Shown in pieces: positions 45,767-53,310 of a stretch of DNA of 64,000 nt. The translations under genes were made by a program, and so were the position numbers. A model generated the notes under the pieces. It saw only the letters and a program-made list of their open reading frames with translations, was not told the DNA's origin and did no database searches. Each line of letters starts with the position of its first letter. Position 1 is the stretch's first letter. This stretch comes from Arthrobacter sp. S39 (GTDB lineage Bacteria > Actinomycetota > Actinomycetes > Actinomycetales > Micrococcaceae): positions 620,001 through 684,000 of the forward strand of contig NZ_SIHX01000001.1 of assembly GCF_004320525.1 (NCBI RefSeq), given 5' to 3'.

Positions 45767-46525
45767 ATGACTTCAGAAGCAACCGCAGTGCCCGTAGTGC
45801 GCGCCGACGGCCGTACCCCCGACCAGCTCCGCCCCATCAGCATCACCCGCGGATGGTCCAAGCAGGCAGAGGGCTCTGCTCTGATCGAGTTCGGCAACAC
45901 ACGGGTCCTGTGCACGGCTTCGCTGACCGCCGGGGTGCCGCGCTGGCTCAAGGGTGAAGGCCGGGGCTGGGTCACCGCCGAATACGCCATGCTGCCGCGC
46001 GCCACCAACACCCGTTCGGACCGCGAGTCGGTCAAGGGCAAGATCGGCGGACGGACCCACGAGATCTCCCGGCTGATCGGCCGTTCGCTGCGCTCCATCA
46101 TCGACACCAAGGCCCTGGGCGAGAACACCATCGTGCTGGACTGCGACGTCCTGCAGGCCGACGGCGGAACCCGCACAGCCGCCATCACGGGCGCCTACGT
46201 GGCCCTGGCCGACGCCATCCGCTTCGCCCGCGACAACAAGCTGATCGCCAAGAACGCCCAGCCCCTGATCGACACCATTGCGGCTGTTTCCGTGGGCATC
46301 ATCGACGGTGTCCCCATGCTGGACCTGCCCTACGTTGAGGATGTCCGGGCCGAGACCGACATGAATGTTGTGGTCACCGGTTCCGGGAAGTTTGTTGAGG
46401 TCCAGGGCACCGCAGAGGGCGCTCCCTTCGACCGTGACGAGCTCAACCAGCTCCTCGATCTGGCCCTCCTGGGCACCACCCAGCTGGCGGCGATCCAGCG
46501 CGAAACCCTCGCGGACGCCCTGTGA
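45767..46525 (+). CDS. rph: Ribonuclease PH
   Basis: Phosphorolytic 3'-5' exoribonuclease that trims tRNA 3' ends. The 252-residue protein shows [25 protein letters not shown], the arginine-rich [16 protein letters not shown] loop (here [13 protein letters not shown]), and [19 protein letters not shown]. The stop overlaps the rdgB start by 4 bases. rph-rdgB is a common pair. Confidence 0.97.
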   Translation: MTSEATAVPVVRADGRTPDQLRPISITRGWSKQAEGSALIEFGNTRVLCTASLTAGVPRWLKGEGRGWVTAEYAMLPRATNTRSDRESVKGKIGGRTHEISRLIGRSLRSIIDTKALGENTIVLDCDVLQADGGTRTAAITGAYVALADAIRFARDNKLIAKNAQPLIDTIAAVSVGIIDGVPMLDLPYVEDVRAETDMNVVVTGSGKFVEVQGTAEGAPFDRDELNQLLDLALLGTTQLAAIQRETLADAL

Positions 46526-47184
46526 GCCAGGCCGGAACAGGTTCCGACGGCGCAGGGCCCCGGCTCGTCCTCGCCACGCACAATAAGGGTAAGCTCCGCG
46601 AGTTGCGGGAGCTGCTGCGCGGCCAGGTTCCCGGGCTCGACGTCGACACCCAGGTCGTGGACGCCGCGGCGGCCGGTGCGCCGGACGTCGTCGAAACGGG
46701 TGTGACGTTTGCCGAGAACTCGCTGCTGAAGGCCCGCGCGGTAGCCGAAGCGACCGGCCTGGTGGCCATTGCCGACGATTCGGGCCTGGCTGTCGACGTC
46801 CTGGGCGGGGCGCCGGGCATATTTTCCGCACGGTGGGCCGGCCGGCACGGGGACGACGCCGCCAACCTGCGGCTCCTGCTGGACCAGCTGTCTGATGTCC
46901 CGGACGGGCACCGCGGGGCGGCGTTCGTCTGCGCCGCCGCGCTGGCCGTTCCCTCAGCGGTTGGCACGGCCCACGAAACGGTGGAATACGGGCAGCTTGA
47001 GGGGACCCTGCTGCGCGAGCCGCGCGGTGAGGGCGGGTTCGGCTACGATCCCGTCCTGCAGCCCGTCGGCGAAGAACGCAGCTGCGCCGAGCTGTCCGCC
47101 GAGGAGAAGAACGCCATCAGCCACCGGGGCCAGGCCTTCCGGGCACTGCTGCCTGCCATCGTCGAGGCACTCGCCCGGACGTAG
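46522..47184 (+). CDS. rdgB: XTP/dITP diphosphatase
   Basis: Ham1/RdgB house-cleaning pyrophosphatase that removes deaminated purine nucleotides. The 220-residue protein has [33 protein letters not shown], the metal site [25 protein letters not shown] and the C-terminal [14 protein letters not shown] start overlapping rph (GTGA). A hairpin shared with the convergent DedA gene follows. Confidence 0.96.
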   Translation: MSQAGTGSDGAGPRLVLATHNKGKLRELRELLRGQVPGLDVDTQVVDAAAAGAPDVVETGVTFAENSLLKARAVAEATGLVAIADDSGLAVDVLGGAPGIFSARWAGRHGDDAANLRLLLDQLSDVPDGHRGAAFVCAAALAVPSAVGTAHETVEYGQLEGTLLREPRGEGGFGYDPVLQPVGEERSCAELSAEEKNAISHRGQAFRALLPAIVEALART

Positions 47185-47229
47185 CGCCGGGTCTGGAGGC
47201 GATGGCCGGAAGAACCGGCCTGGAGACAA

Positions 47230-47263
47230 GGAAGGGAGCCATGCACCTGCAGGGCTCCCTTCC
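47230..47263. terminator. Stem-loop between rdgB and the convergent DedA gene
   Basis: GGAAGGGAGCC (47230-47240) and GGCTCCCTTCC (47253-47263) form an 11-bp stem with a 12-base loop, followed by AGTTTCC on the plus strand. It lies between two converging genes and could serve both. Confidence 0.6.
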
Positions 47264-47300
47264 AGTTTCCGGCGTTGGGCCGGCGGTGCTGCGGTGGGGC

Positions 47301-48092
47301 TCAGTGCTCCGGGTGGGTCTTCCGCTCGGCTGCGGGTTCGTGCTCCTCGATGAACTCGTCCACCGGATCCGTGCCGTACTTGGCGGCCTGGCGCTTGGCC
47401 GAGATGCCGCGGAGCACCTCGATGCCGATCGGAATCACGGAGAGCAGCACGATGGCGATGAAGATGATGTCCAGGTTGTCCCTGACCCACGGGACCCTGT
47501 CGCCCAGAAGGTAGCCGAGGAGGGTCACGCCGCTGCCCCACAGGACTGCGCCGATCACATTGAAGAGGAAGAACTTCTTCTTGTCCATCTGGGCTACGCC
47601 CACAATGACGGGAACGAACGTCCTGATGATCGGAACGAAGCGGGCCAGGATCAGGGCCTTGCCGCCGTGCTTCTCGAAGAACGCATGGGCATTCTCCACG
47701 TTTTCACGCTTGAACAGGCGGGAATTGGGCTTGTTGAAGATGGCAGGACCGGCCTTGGAACCGATCAGGTAGCCGGTCTGGTTGCCGATAATCGCGGAGA
47801 CCGTGATCAGCAGCGCCAGGAGCCAGACATTGAACTTGATGGTGTCCGTGGCCACCAGCAGGCCGGCCGTAAACAGCATTGAATCGCCGGGCAGGAAAAA
47901 ACCCACCAGCAGGCCGGTCTCGGCAAAGACGATTCCGCAGACCAGCAGCACCACCCAGGGGGCGAGTGCGGGATCGGCCAGGAAAACCTGGGGGTTCAGC
48001 CAGTCGGGCAGGAACGATGCCAGCTGCGGCTGGACCGGTCCGGCACCTCCCAGCATGGGCGCGGCAAGGTCGCTGATCGCAAGAAAGTTCAC
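47301..48092 (-). CDS. DedA-family membrane protein
   Basis: The 263-residue SNARE-associated (DedA/VTT) protein belongs to a family of undecaprenyl-phosphate or phospholipid flippases. Family motifs are visible: FAETGLLVGFFLPGDSMLF, NQTGYLIGSKAGP, FKRENVENAHAFFEKHGGKALILARFVPIIRTFVPVIVG and NVIGAVLWGSGVTLLGYLLG. The FxxxR...G segment holds the essential arginines. GTG start, with TACCCT ending 6 bases before it. The C-terminal tail is charged. Confidence 0.93.
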   Translation of the reverse strand: MNFLAISDLAAPMLGGAGPVQPQLASFLPDWLNPQVFLADPALAPWVVLLVCGIVFAETGLLVGFFLPGDSMLFTAGLLVATDTIKFNVWLLALLITVSAIIGNQTGYLIGSKAGPAIFNKPNSRLFKRENVENAHAFFEKHGGKALILARFVPIIRTFVPVIVGVAQMDKKKFFLFNVIGAVLWGSGVTLLGYLLGDRVPWVRDNLDIIFIAIVLLSVIPIGIEVLRGISAKRQAAKYGTDPVDEFIEEHEPAAERKTHPEH

Positions 48093-48098
48093 CTACTC

Positions 48099-48104
48099 AG
48101 GGTA
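48099..48104 (-). promoter_or_regulatory. Predicted -10 (TACCCT) for the DedA gene
   Basis: TACCCT ends 6 bases before the GTG. The spacer GAGTAG also looks a little like a weak ribosome-binding site. Confidence 0.45.
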
Positions 48105-48187
48105 CTTGACCCGACGCCAGGCCGATTGTCATGGTGATATCCGCGACAGGGCCGCCGCGGTGACACAGGAACGGCCTTGGCCGGCGG

Positions 48188-48193
48188 TAAAGT
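48188..48193 (+). promoter_or_regulatory. Predicted -10 (TAAAGT) for the DEDDh-BRCT gene
   Basis: TAAAGT ends 7 bases before the GTG at 48201, which I take as the start. Confidence 0.5.
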
Positions 48194-48200
48194 ATGGGCC

Positions 48201-49229
48201 GTGGGTTTGGACTTTACGGCGATCGACTTCGAAACAGCCAACGGCTTCCGGGGTTCACCGTGCGCGGTGGGCCTGACGAAGGTCCGGGGCGGCAAAGTGG
48301 TCGCCGAGGCGTCCTGGCTGATGCGCCCCCCGGAAAACCATGACCACTTCGATTACCACAACGTCCGGATCCACGGCATCCGTGCCGAGGACGTTGCCGG
48401 ACTTCCACGGTTCGGTGAACTCTTTCCCGAAATGGGCGCCTTCATCGGCGACGACATCCTGGTGGCCCACAATGCGGCCTTCGACCTCGGCGTCATCAGG
48501 TCCGGCCTGGAGGTGTCGGGCCTTCCCGGGCCGGCCTACGACTACGTTTGCACGGTCATGCTGTCCCGGCGCTGCTATTCGCTCGTCTCGAACTCCCTGC
48601 CCTTCGCCGCTGAAGAAGCCGGCGTTCCTTTGGTCAACCACCACGACGCCGGCGAGGATGCCCGGGCCTGCGCCGGAATCCTGATCGATATCGCAGCGCG
48701 CAACGGTGCCAACAGCATCGCCGAACTTTACTTGTCGCTGGGCCTCGCACTTGCCCACCAGCCGGCGTTTGACCCGTCACGGGACGCGCTGTCCAAGCAA
48801 AGCCTTGCCGCGGTGGCCGTCGCCGATGGCGGTGGCCCGGCCCGGGTCCTGCCGTTCCGGTCGGGGTGGCCGGAGGAGGGTGCCAACCCGCTGCCCAACG
48901 CCGACGCCGAACCCGGCCATCCGCTGTACGGCCAGACGGTGGTCTTCACCGGGGAGCTCTCCATGGCACGGCCTGAAGCCAAGGTCCGCTCCGCGGAGTT
49001 CGGCGCCCGGCCCGAAAGCAGGGTGACGGCACGGACCACCGTGCTGGTTGTCGGCGACGGATTTGTGGCCTCGGACCTGCGCTCCGGGAGGCTGACGGGC
49101 AAGGCCCGGCGCGTCCTGGAACTGCACGAACGCGGCCAGCTGATCGAGGTCCTCTCCGAAGGCGAATTCCTCCAGATGGTGGGCGGCTACGCCACGGCCG
49201 GCGCGGCTGCGGCAGCACACACCGCCTGA
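48201..49229 (+). CDS. DEDDh 3'-5' exonuclease fused to a BRCT domain
   Basis: A 342-residue protein. Residues 1-175 form an RNase T/DnaQ-type exonuclease: DFETA (D and E ligands), AHNAAFDLGV, and the late H-x4-D in HHDAGEDARAC. Residues about 240-325 form a BRCT domain beginning GQTVVFTGELSMARPEAK, with the usual Gly and hydrophobic positions. Such proteins are annotated as DNA polymerase III epsilon-like, but there is no polymerase gene nearby, and a role in repair or nucleic-acid turnover is more cautious. GTG start. Confidence 0.88.
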   Translation: MGLDFTAIDFETANGFRGSPCAVGLTKVRGGKVVAEASWLMRPPENHDHFDYHNVRIHGIRAEDVAGLPRFGELFPEMGAFIGDDILVAHNAAFDLGVIRSGLEVSGLPGPAYDYVCTVMLSRRCYSLVSNSLPFAAEEAGVPLVNHHDAGEDARACAGILIDIAARNGANSIAELYLSLGLALAHQPAFDPSRDALSKQSLAAVAVADGGGPARVLPFRSGWPEEGANPLPNADAEPGHPLYGQTVVFTGELSMARPEAKVRSAEFGARPESRVTARTTVLVVGDGFVASDLRSGRLTGKARRVLELHERGQLIEVLSEGEFLQMVGGYATAGAAAAAHTA

Positions 49230-49272
49230 TTCATCTGGCGCAACAAACCTTCCGCACCGCCCGGCGTGCTCC

Positions 49273-49278
49273 TAGCCT
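49273..49278 (+). promoter_or_regulatory. Predicted -10 (TAGCCT) for the DUF4395 gene
   Basis: TAGCCT ends 6 bases before the ATG at 49285. Confidence 0.45.
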
Positions 49279-49284
49279 TGCAGC

Positions 49285-49821
49285 ATGAGCAAATCCACCG
49301 GCGTTAAGACCACCCCCGCTGCCACCCGGACGGGGATCGACTGGCGTGCGGTGTTTGCCTTCCCCAACCCGGTCAACGATTACGCTGCCCGGATCACTGC
49401 CGGGCTGGTGGTGCTGCTGGCCGGCGCCACGCTCTTGACCGGTTCCGGCTGGGGGCTGCTGGTCATTGCCGCCGGGTTCTGGCTCCGCGTGCTGTTCGGC
49501 CCCCGGATTTCACCGCTGGCCCTGCTCTCGGTGAAAGTCCTGGCGCCGCGGCTGGGGCGGCCTAAGCTCGTCCCGGGGCCGCCCAAGCGGTTCGCCCAGG
49601 GCATGGGCACCGTGGTCTCCACCACGGCACTGATCCTCTTCGCGGCGGGCGCCGCTCCCGCAGCGTGGATCGTGCTGGCAGTTCTCATCCTTGCCGCGTC
49701 CTTGGAAGCATTTGCGGGCTTCTGCCTGGGCTGTGTCATTTTCGGGCTGCTGCAGCGCCGCGGACTCATCCCGGCGGAAGTCTGCGAGGCCTGCAACAAC
49801 ATCTCCCTCAGGCGGTTGTGA
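49285..49821 (+). CDS. DUF4395 membrane protein
   Basis: A 178-residue protein with four predicted helices in two pairs and family motifs FPNPVNDYAARI and LRVLFGPRISPLAL. Conserved cysteines occur in GFCLGCVIF and CEACNN, suggesting a thiol or metal role. DUF4395 often travels with rhodanese or thioredoxin genes, but none is adjacent here. The 3' end overlaps the convergent ADP-ribosylglycohydrolase gene by 14 bases. Confidence 0.88.
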   Translation: MSKSTGVKTTPAATRTGIDWRAVFAFPNPVNDYAARITAGLVVLLAGATLLTGSGWGLLVIAAGFWLRVLFGPRISPLALLSVKVLAPRLGRPKLVPGPPKRFAQGMGTVVSTTALILFAAGAAPAAWIVLAVLILAASLEAFAGFCLGCVIFGLLQRRGLIPAEVCEACNNISLRRL

Positions 49822-50890
49822 CGCCCACCAGCATGTCCGCCATGCCGCGGATGACGTGCGGTGCCTCCAGCTGTTCCAGCCAGGCCGCCGGAAGGCACGC
49901 CTCGCCGTAGTAGGCGCCAAGGATGTTGCCCGCGATCGAACCGGTGGAGTCGCTGTCGCCGCTGTGATTGACGGCCAGGCCGACGGCGGCGCGGAAGTGG
50001 TCTTCCGGGGCACCGGATCCTGTGCTGTCCGGGGCCGTTGCCAGGACCGCGTAAAGCCCGACGGCGAATGCCTCCTCAGCGACCCAGCCCTCGCCGAGCT
50101 GCTGCACCAGTTCCTCCGGGCCCACGATGCCGGTTTCGGCCAGGCGGACCGCCGCCTCCAGCCGCAGCGGCAGTTCCGGGGCGGCGTCGACCAGTGCCCG
50201 CACATCATCCAGGACCGTCGCCGCTGCTGCCCGCAGGGTGTCGCCGGACACCAGCCTGTTAATCAGCAGGCTGAAGGCTCCCGCACTCTGCCGCGCGGAC
50301 GGATGGCCGTGCGTCAGGGCGGCGGCGTCGGCACTCAGTTTGTAGACGGCGTCCGGCGTGATGTGGGGTATCAGTCCGAACGGCGCGGACCGCATCACCG
50401 TCCCGCAGCCCTTGGAGTCCGGATTTACGGGACGGAACGAGGTTCCCATCTCGCCGGTGGCGAGTCCGCTGATGCAGGCTGCGCCCGGGGCGCGGCGGTG
50501 CCGGAGCACCTCCTGCGTGTCGATCCAGCGCGGCTGGGGCACCGGTGCGGAGGACGGTGCCGCCTCACCCTGGCTGGCCAGCCAGCGGAGGTACGCCAGC
50601 CAGAGGCAGGCGTTGGCGTCGGCGCCCACTCCTGAGTTGGCCCATTCGAGCGCCTCCACGAGCCCGTCAACGGTGTACAGCGTCATCTGGGTGTCGTCCG
50701 AGAAGTGGCTCCCGCCGTCGACCGCTGAAAAGTCCGTCAGTCCCGCCGGACCGAAACGGCGGCGGATCTCCGTGATGGAATCGAACTCGACGGCGTAGCC
50801 CAGCGAGTCGCCCAGCGCTCCGCCCAGCAGGCAGCCGTGGATGCGGGACTCCAGCGAGGGCACGGCAGGGGCGCCCGGATCATTGCTCAT
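49808..50890 (-). CDS. ADP-ribosylglycohydrolase family protein
   Basis: The 360-residue enzyme of the DraG/ARH fold removes ADP-ribose from proteins or small molecules. It has the metal motifs LGGALGDSLGYAVEF and SDDTQMTLYT at the N-terminal side and the C-terminal NHSGDSDSTGSIAGNILGAYYG. I chose the ATG at 50890 (MSNDPGAPAV), since a TAAATT element ends 7 bases upstream and the longer frame upstream has no family similarity. No ADP-ribosyltransferase is seen nearby. Confidence 0.92.
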   Translation of the reverse strand: MSNDPGAPAVPSLESRIHGCLLGGALGDSLGYAVEFDSITEIRRRFGPAGLTDFSAVDGGSHFSDDTQMTLYTVDGLVEALEWANSGVGADANACLWLAYLRWLASQGEAAPSSAPVPQPRWIDTQEVLRHRRAPGAACISGLATGEMGTSFRPVNPDSKGCGTVMRSAPFGLIPHITPDAVYKLSADAAALTHGHPSARQSAGAFSLLINRLVSGDTLRAAAATVLDDVRALVDAAPELPLRLEAAVRLAETGIVGPEELVQQLGEGWVAEEAFAVGLYAVLATAPDSTGSGAPEDHFRAAVGLAVNHSGDSDSTGSIAGNILGAYYGEACLPAAWLEQLEAPHVIRGMADMLVGVTTA

Positions 50891-50897
50891 GACAGTA

Positions 50898-50903
50898 AAT
50901 TTA
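50898..50903 (-). promoter_or_regulatory. Predicted -10 (TAAATT) for the ADP-ribosylglycohydrolase gene
   Basis: TAAATT ends 7 bases before the ATG at 50890, in an AT-rich patch with no ribosome-binding site. Confidence 0.55.
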
Positions 50904-51056
50904 CCGTGGCGCGGCGGGTTGCCTGCACGGGGCGCTAAGCTCGGATCCAGCCAACGTCCAGACTCCGCTGGCAGAATGCAGGGGCTCCCTGGTGCATAAA
51001 GCCCAGGGCAGCACCCGGCCGCTGAGCCCACACCCTATGCAAAGGACTGCCCCAAC

Positions 51057-52028
51057 ATGACCACGCCTGTGCCCGTCCACCACGCACACAACGCCCAGCC
51101 CTCCGGGGCCGGCGCTGTCCCGGCCAGCTACGGGCTGGTGGCCAGGCTGTCGGCCGAAGCGTTCGGCAGCCTGTTCCTGGTGGTCGCCGGCCTGGGCGTG
51201 CCGCTTTTCACCATCCCGCAGTCCAGCCCGCTGCCTGCCGCGCTCGCCGCCGGCCTCGCGGTCACCGCGGTCATGCTCGCATTCGGCTACGTGTCCGGCG
51301 GGCACTTCAACCCGGCCGTGACCGTCGGCCATGCCGTGGCCGGGCGGATCCGGCTGGGCCACGCCGCCGCCTACATCGGCGCGCAGCTGGTCGGTGCCCT
51401 GCTCGGTGCCCTGGCACTTTTCGCGATCCTGCGCACCCTTCCCAGCATCCAGGACAGCCGGACGGCGTTCGACACCGTCACGGCGGGCTTTGGTGAGCAC
51501 TCCATCATCCAGGCCCCGATGGCCGCGGTCCTGCTGCTGGAAGTGCTGGGCGCCGCGATCCTGGTTTCCATCTTCCTCGGTGCCACCGCCCGTACCGGCG
51601 TCAACAAAGCTGCTGCGCCCGTGGCCGTGGGCCTGGCCTTCGCAGTGCTGCTCCAGCTGGGCCAGTCCGTAGGAAATGCGCCCTTCAACCCGGCCCGCGC
51701 CACAGCCTCGGCCATCTTCTCCTCCTCCTGGTCGCTGGAGCAGCTCTGGGTCTTCTGGGTGGCGCCGCTGGTCGGCGCAGCCATCGCCGGGCTGGTCTTC
51801 CGCGGCTTTGCTGTCTCCGCGGAGGCTGCAGGCGCGGCCACGGCTGCTGCTTCTGCAGACGCTGCAGATGGCGAGTTGGATGAGCACCACGACGTTGACG
51901 GGTCCGAGGACATCGCTGAGGCCGACGACGTCGACCGGTCCGGGGATGCAGTTGCGTCCGCCCCCGCAGCTGTACCGGCGGCCAAGGGTGACGAGGCGCA
52001 GGAGTTCTTCGACGGAAAGCGCGGTTAA
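51057..52028 (+). CDS. Aquaporin (MIP family) with long acidic C-terminal tail
   Basis: A 323-residue channel with six helices and both pore motifs: GGHFNPAVTVG (first NPA) and APFNPARATA (second NPA, followed by the selectivity arginine). This pattern fits the water-channel AqpZ branch more than glycerol facilitators. After the last helix (about residue 255) comes a tail of about 70 residues rich in Ala, Asp and Glu, unusual for the family and probably disordered. A small GCCCCG-CAG-CGGGGC hairpin (52067-52081) follows the gene and may aid termination. Confidence 0.9.
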   Translation: MTTPVPVHHAHNAQPSGAGAVPASYGLVARLSAEAFGSLFLVVAGLGVPLFTIPQSSPLPAALAAGLAVTAVMLAFGYVSGGHFNPAVTVGHAVAGRIRLGHAAAYIGAQLVGALLGALALFAILRTLPSIQDSRTAFDTVTAGFGEHSIIQAPMAAVLLLEVLGAAILVSIFLGATARTGVNKAAAPVAVGLAFAVLLQLGQSVGNAPFNPARATASAIFSSSWSLEQLWVFWVAPLVGAAIAGLVFRGFAVSAEAAGAATAAASADAADGELDEHHDVDGSEDIAEADDVDRSGDAVASAPAAVPAAKGDEAQEFFDGKRG

Positions 52029-52107
52029 GCTGCCCGCCAGGGGCCCGGCCGTGCGCGAGGGCAAGGGCCCCGCAGCGGGGCTGGCTCAAACTGTCAGTGC
52101 CAGCCGA

Positions 52108-52113
52108 TAGCGT
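52108..52113 (+). promoter_or_regulatory. Predicted -10 (TAGCGT) for sbcD-sbcC
   Basis: TAGCGT ends 6 bases before the sbcD ATG. The spacer AGGAAT could alternatively be a very close ribosome-binding site. Confidence 0.45.
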
Positions 52114-52119
52114 AGGAAT

Positions 52120-53310
52120 ATGCGGTTATTGCACACATCGGACTGGCATCTGGGCCGGTCGTTCCACGGCGTCGGGATGCTGGACGCCCAGCGGTCCTTC
52201 ATCGACCAGCTCGTCAGCGCCGTCACGGAAGACGCTGTTGACGTGGTCCTGATCGCCGGCGACGTGTACGACCGCGCCCTGCCGGGCGTGGACGTCGTGG
52301 GCCTGCTGGACGACGCCCTGGTCAGGCTGACCGGAGCCGGCGCCAAAGTGGTCCTGACCAGCGGAAACCATGACTCCGCCATCAGGCTGGGCTTTGCCTC
52401 ACGCCTGCTGGAACGCGGCGGAGTGCACCTTCGCACCAGGCTGGCCGAACTGGACCAGCCGCTGCTGCTGCCCCTGGACGGGACAGCTGCGGCGGACACC
52501 GGGGCTGAGGGCGCCATGCTGGCCATTTACGGCATTCCGTGGCTGGAACCGCGCCTGGTGGCGGAACCGCTGGGCGTGGAGACGGCCAGCCACTTCGAGG
52601 TCACGCGGGCAGCCACGGACCTCATCCGGGCGGATCTTCAGCGCCGCAGCGCCCTGGGCACTGTCCATTCCGTAGTGCTGGCACACACCTTTGCCAGCGG
52701 CGGCATCAGCTCGGACAGCGAACGGGACCTCAGCATCGGGGGAGTGGGAGCCGTCCCCCTGGACCTGTTCGACGGTTTCAGCTATACCGCGCTGGGCCAC
52801 CTGCACGGCCGCCAGTCGCTCTCTCCCCAGGTCAGGTACTCCGGGTCCCCGCTGGCCTATTCCTTCTCGGAAGCCAAACACCAAAAAGGCGGCTGGCTGA
52901 TCGACGTCGGCCCTGCCGGGGTTGCCGGCGTCACGGAACTGGCCTGGAAGGCTCCCCGGAAACTTGCAGTGCTCCGCGGCGGAATCACGGAACTGCTGGA
53001 ATCCAGCGACCACGCCTGGGCAGAGGACGCCTACTGCCAGATCACCGTGACGGATGCCCAGCGGCCCGCCCAGGCCATGGAAAGACTGCGGTCACGTTTC
53101 CCGGACACCCTGGTGCTGGGCTTTGATCCCCAGGGCGGAGCCGTGAAGCCGGCAGCCAGCTACAGCAGCAGGCTGGCGGAGGCCGAGGACGACCTCTCCG
53201 TCTGCTGCGGATTCCTCGACCATGTCCGCGGCCGGGAAGCCGACGACGCCGAACGGGCCGCGCTCGCAGCGGCCCTGGACAACGTGCGGCTCCAGGAGGC
53301 ATCGCTGTGA
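52120..53310 (+). CDS. sbcD: Nuclease subunit SbcD (Mre11-like)
   Basis: Mn2+-dependent 3'-5' exonuclease and hairpin endonuclease, partner of SbcC. The 396-residue protein shows the calcineurin-type phosphoesterase ligands in order: TSDWHLGRSF, IAGDVYDRALP, TSGNHDSAIRL, VLAHTFASGG and LGHLHGRQ. The C-terminal part is the capping domain. The stop overlaps the sbcC start (GTGA), so the complex is co-expressed. Confidence 0.96.
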   Translation: MRLLHTSDWHLGRSFHGVGMLDAQRSFIDQLVSAVTEDAVDVVLIAGDVYDRALPGVDVVGLLDDALVRLTGAGAKVVLTSGNHDSAIRLGFASRLLERGGVHLRTRLAELDQPLLLPLDGTAAADTGAEGAMLAIYGIPWLEPRLVAEPLGVETASHFEVTRAATDLIRADLQRRSALGTVHSVVLAHTFASGGISSDSERDLSIGGVGAVPLDLFDGFSYTALGHLHGRQSLSPQVRYSGSPLAYSFSEAKHQKGGWLIDVGPAGVAGVTELAWKAPRKLAVLRGGITELLESSDHAWAEDAYCQITVTDAQRPAQAMERLRSRFPDTLVLGFDPQGGAVKPAASYSSRLAEAEDDLSVCCGFLDHVRGREADDAERAALAAALDNVRLQEASL

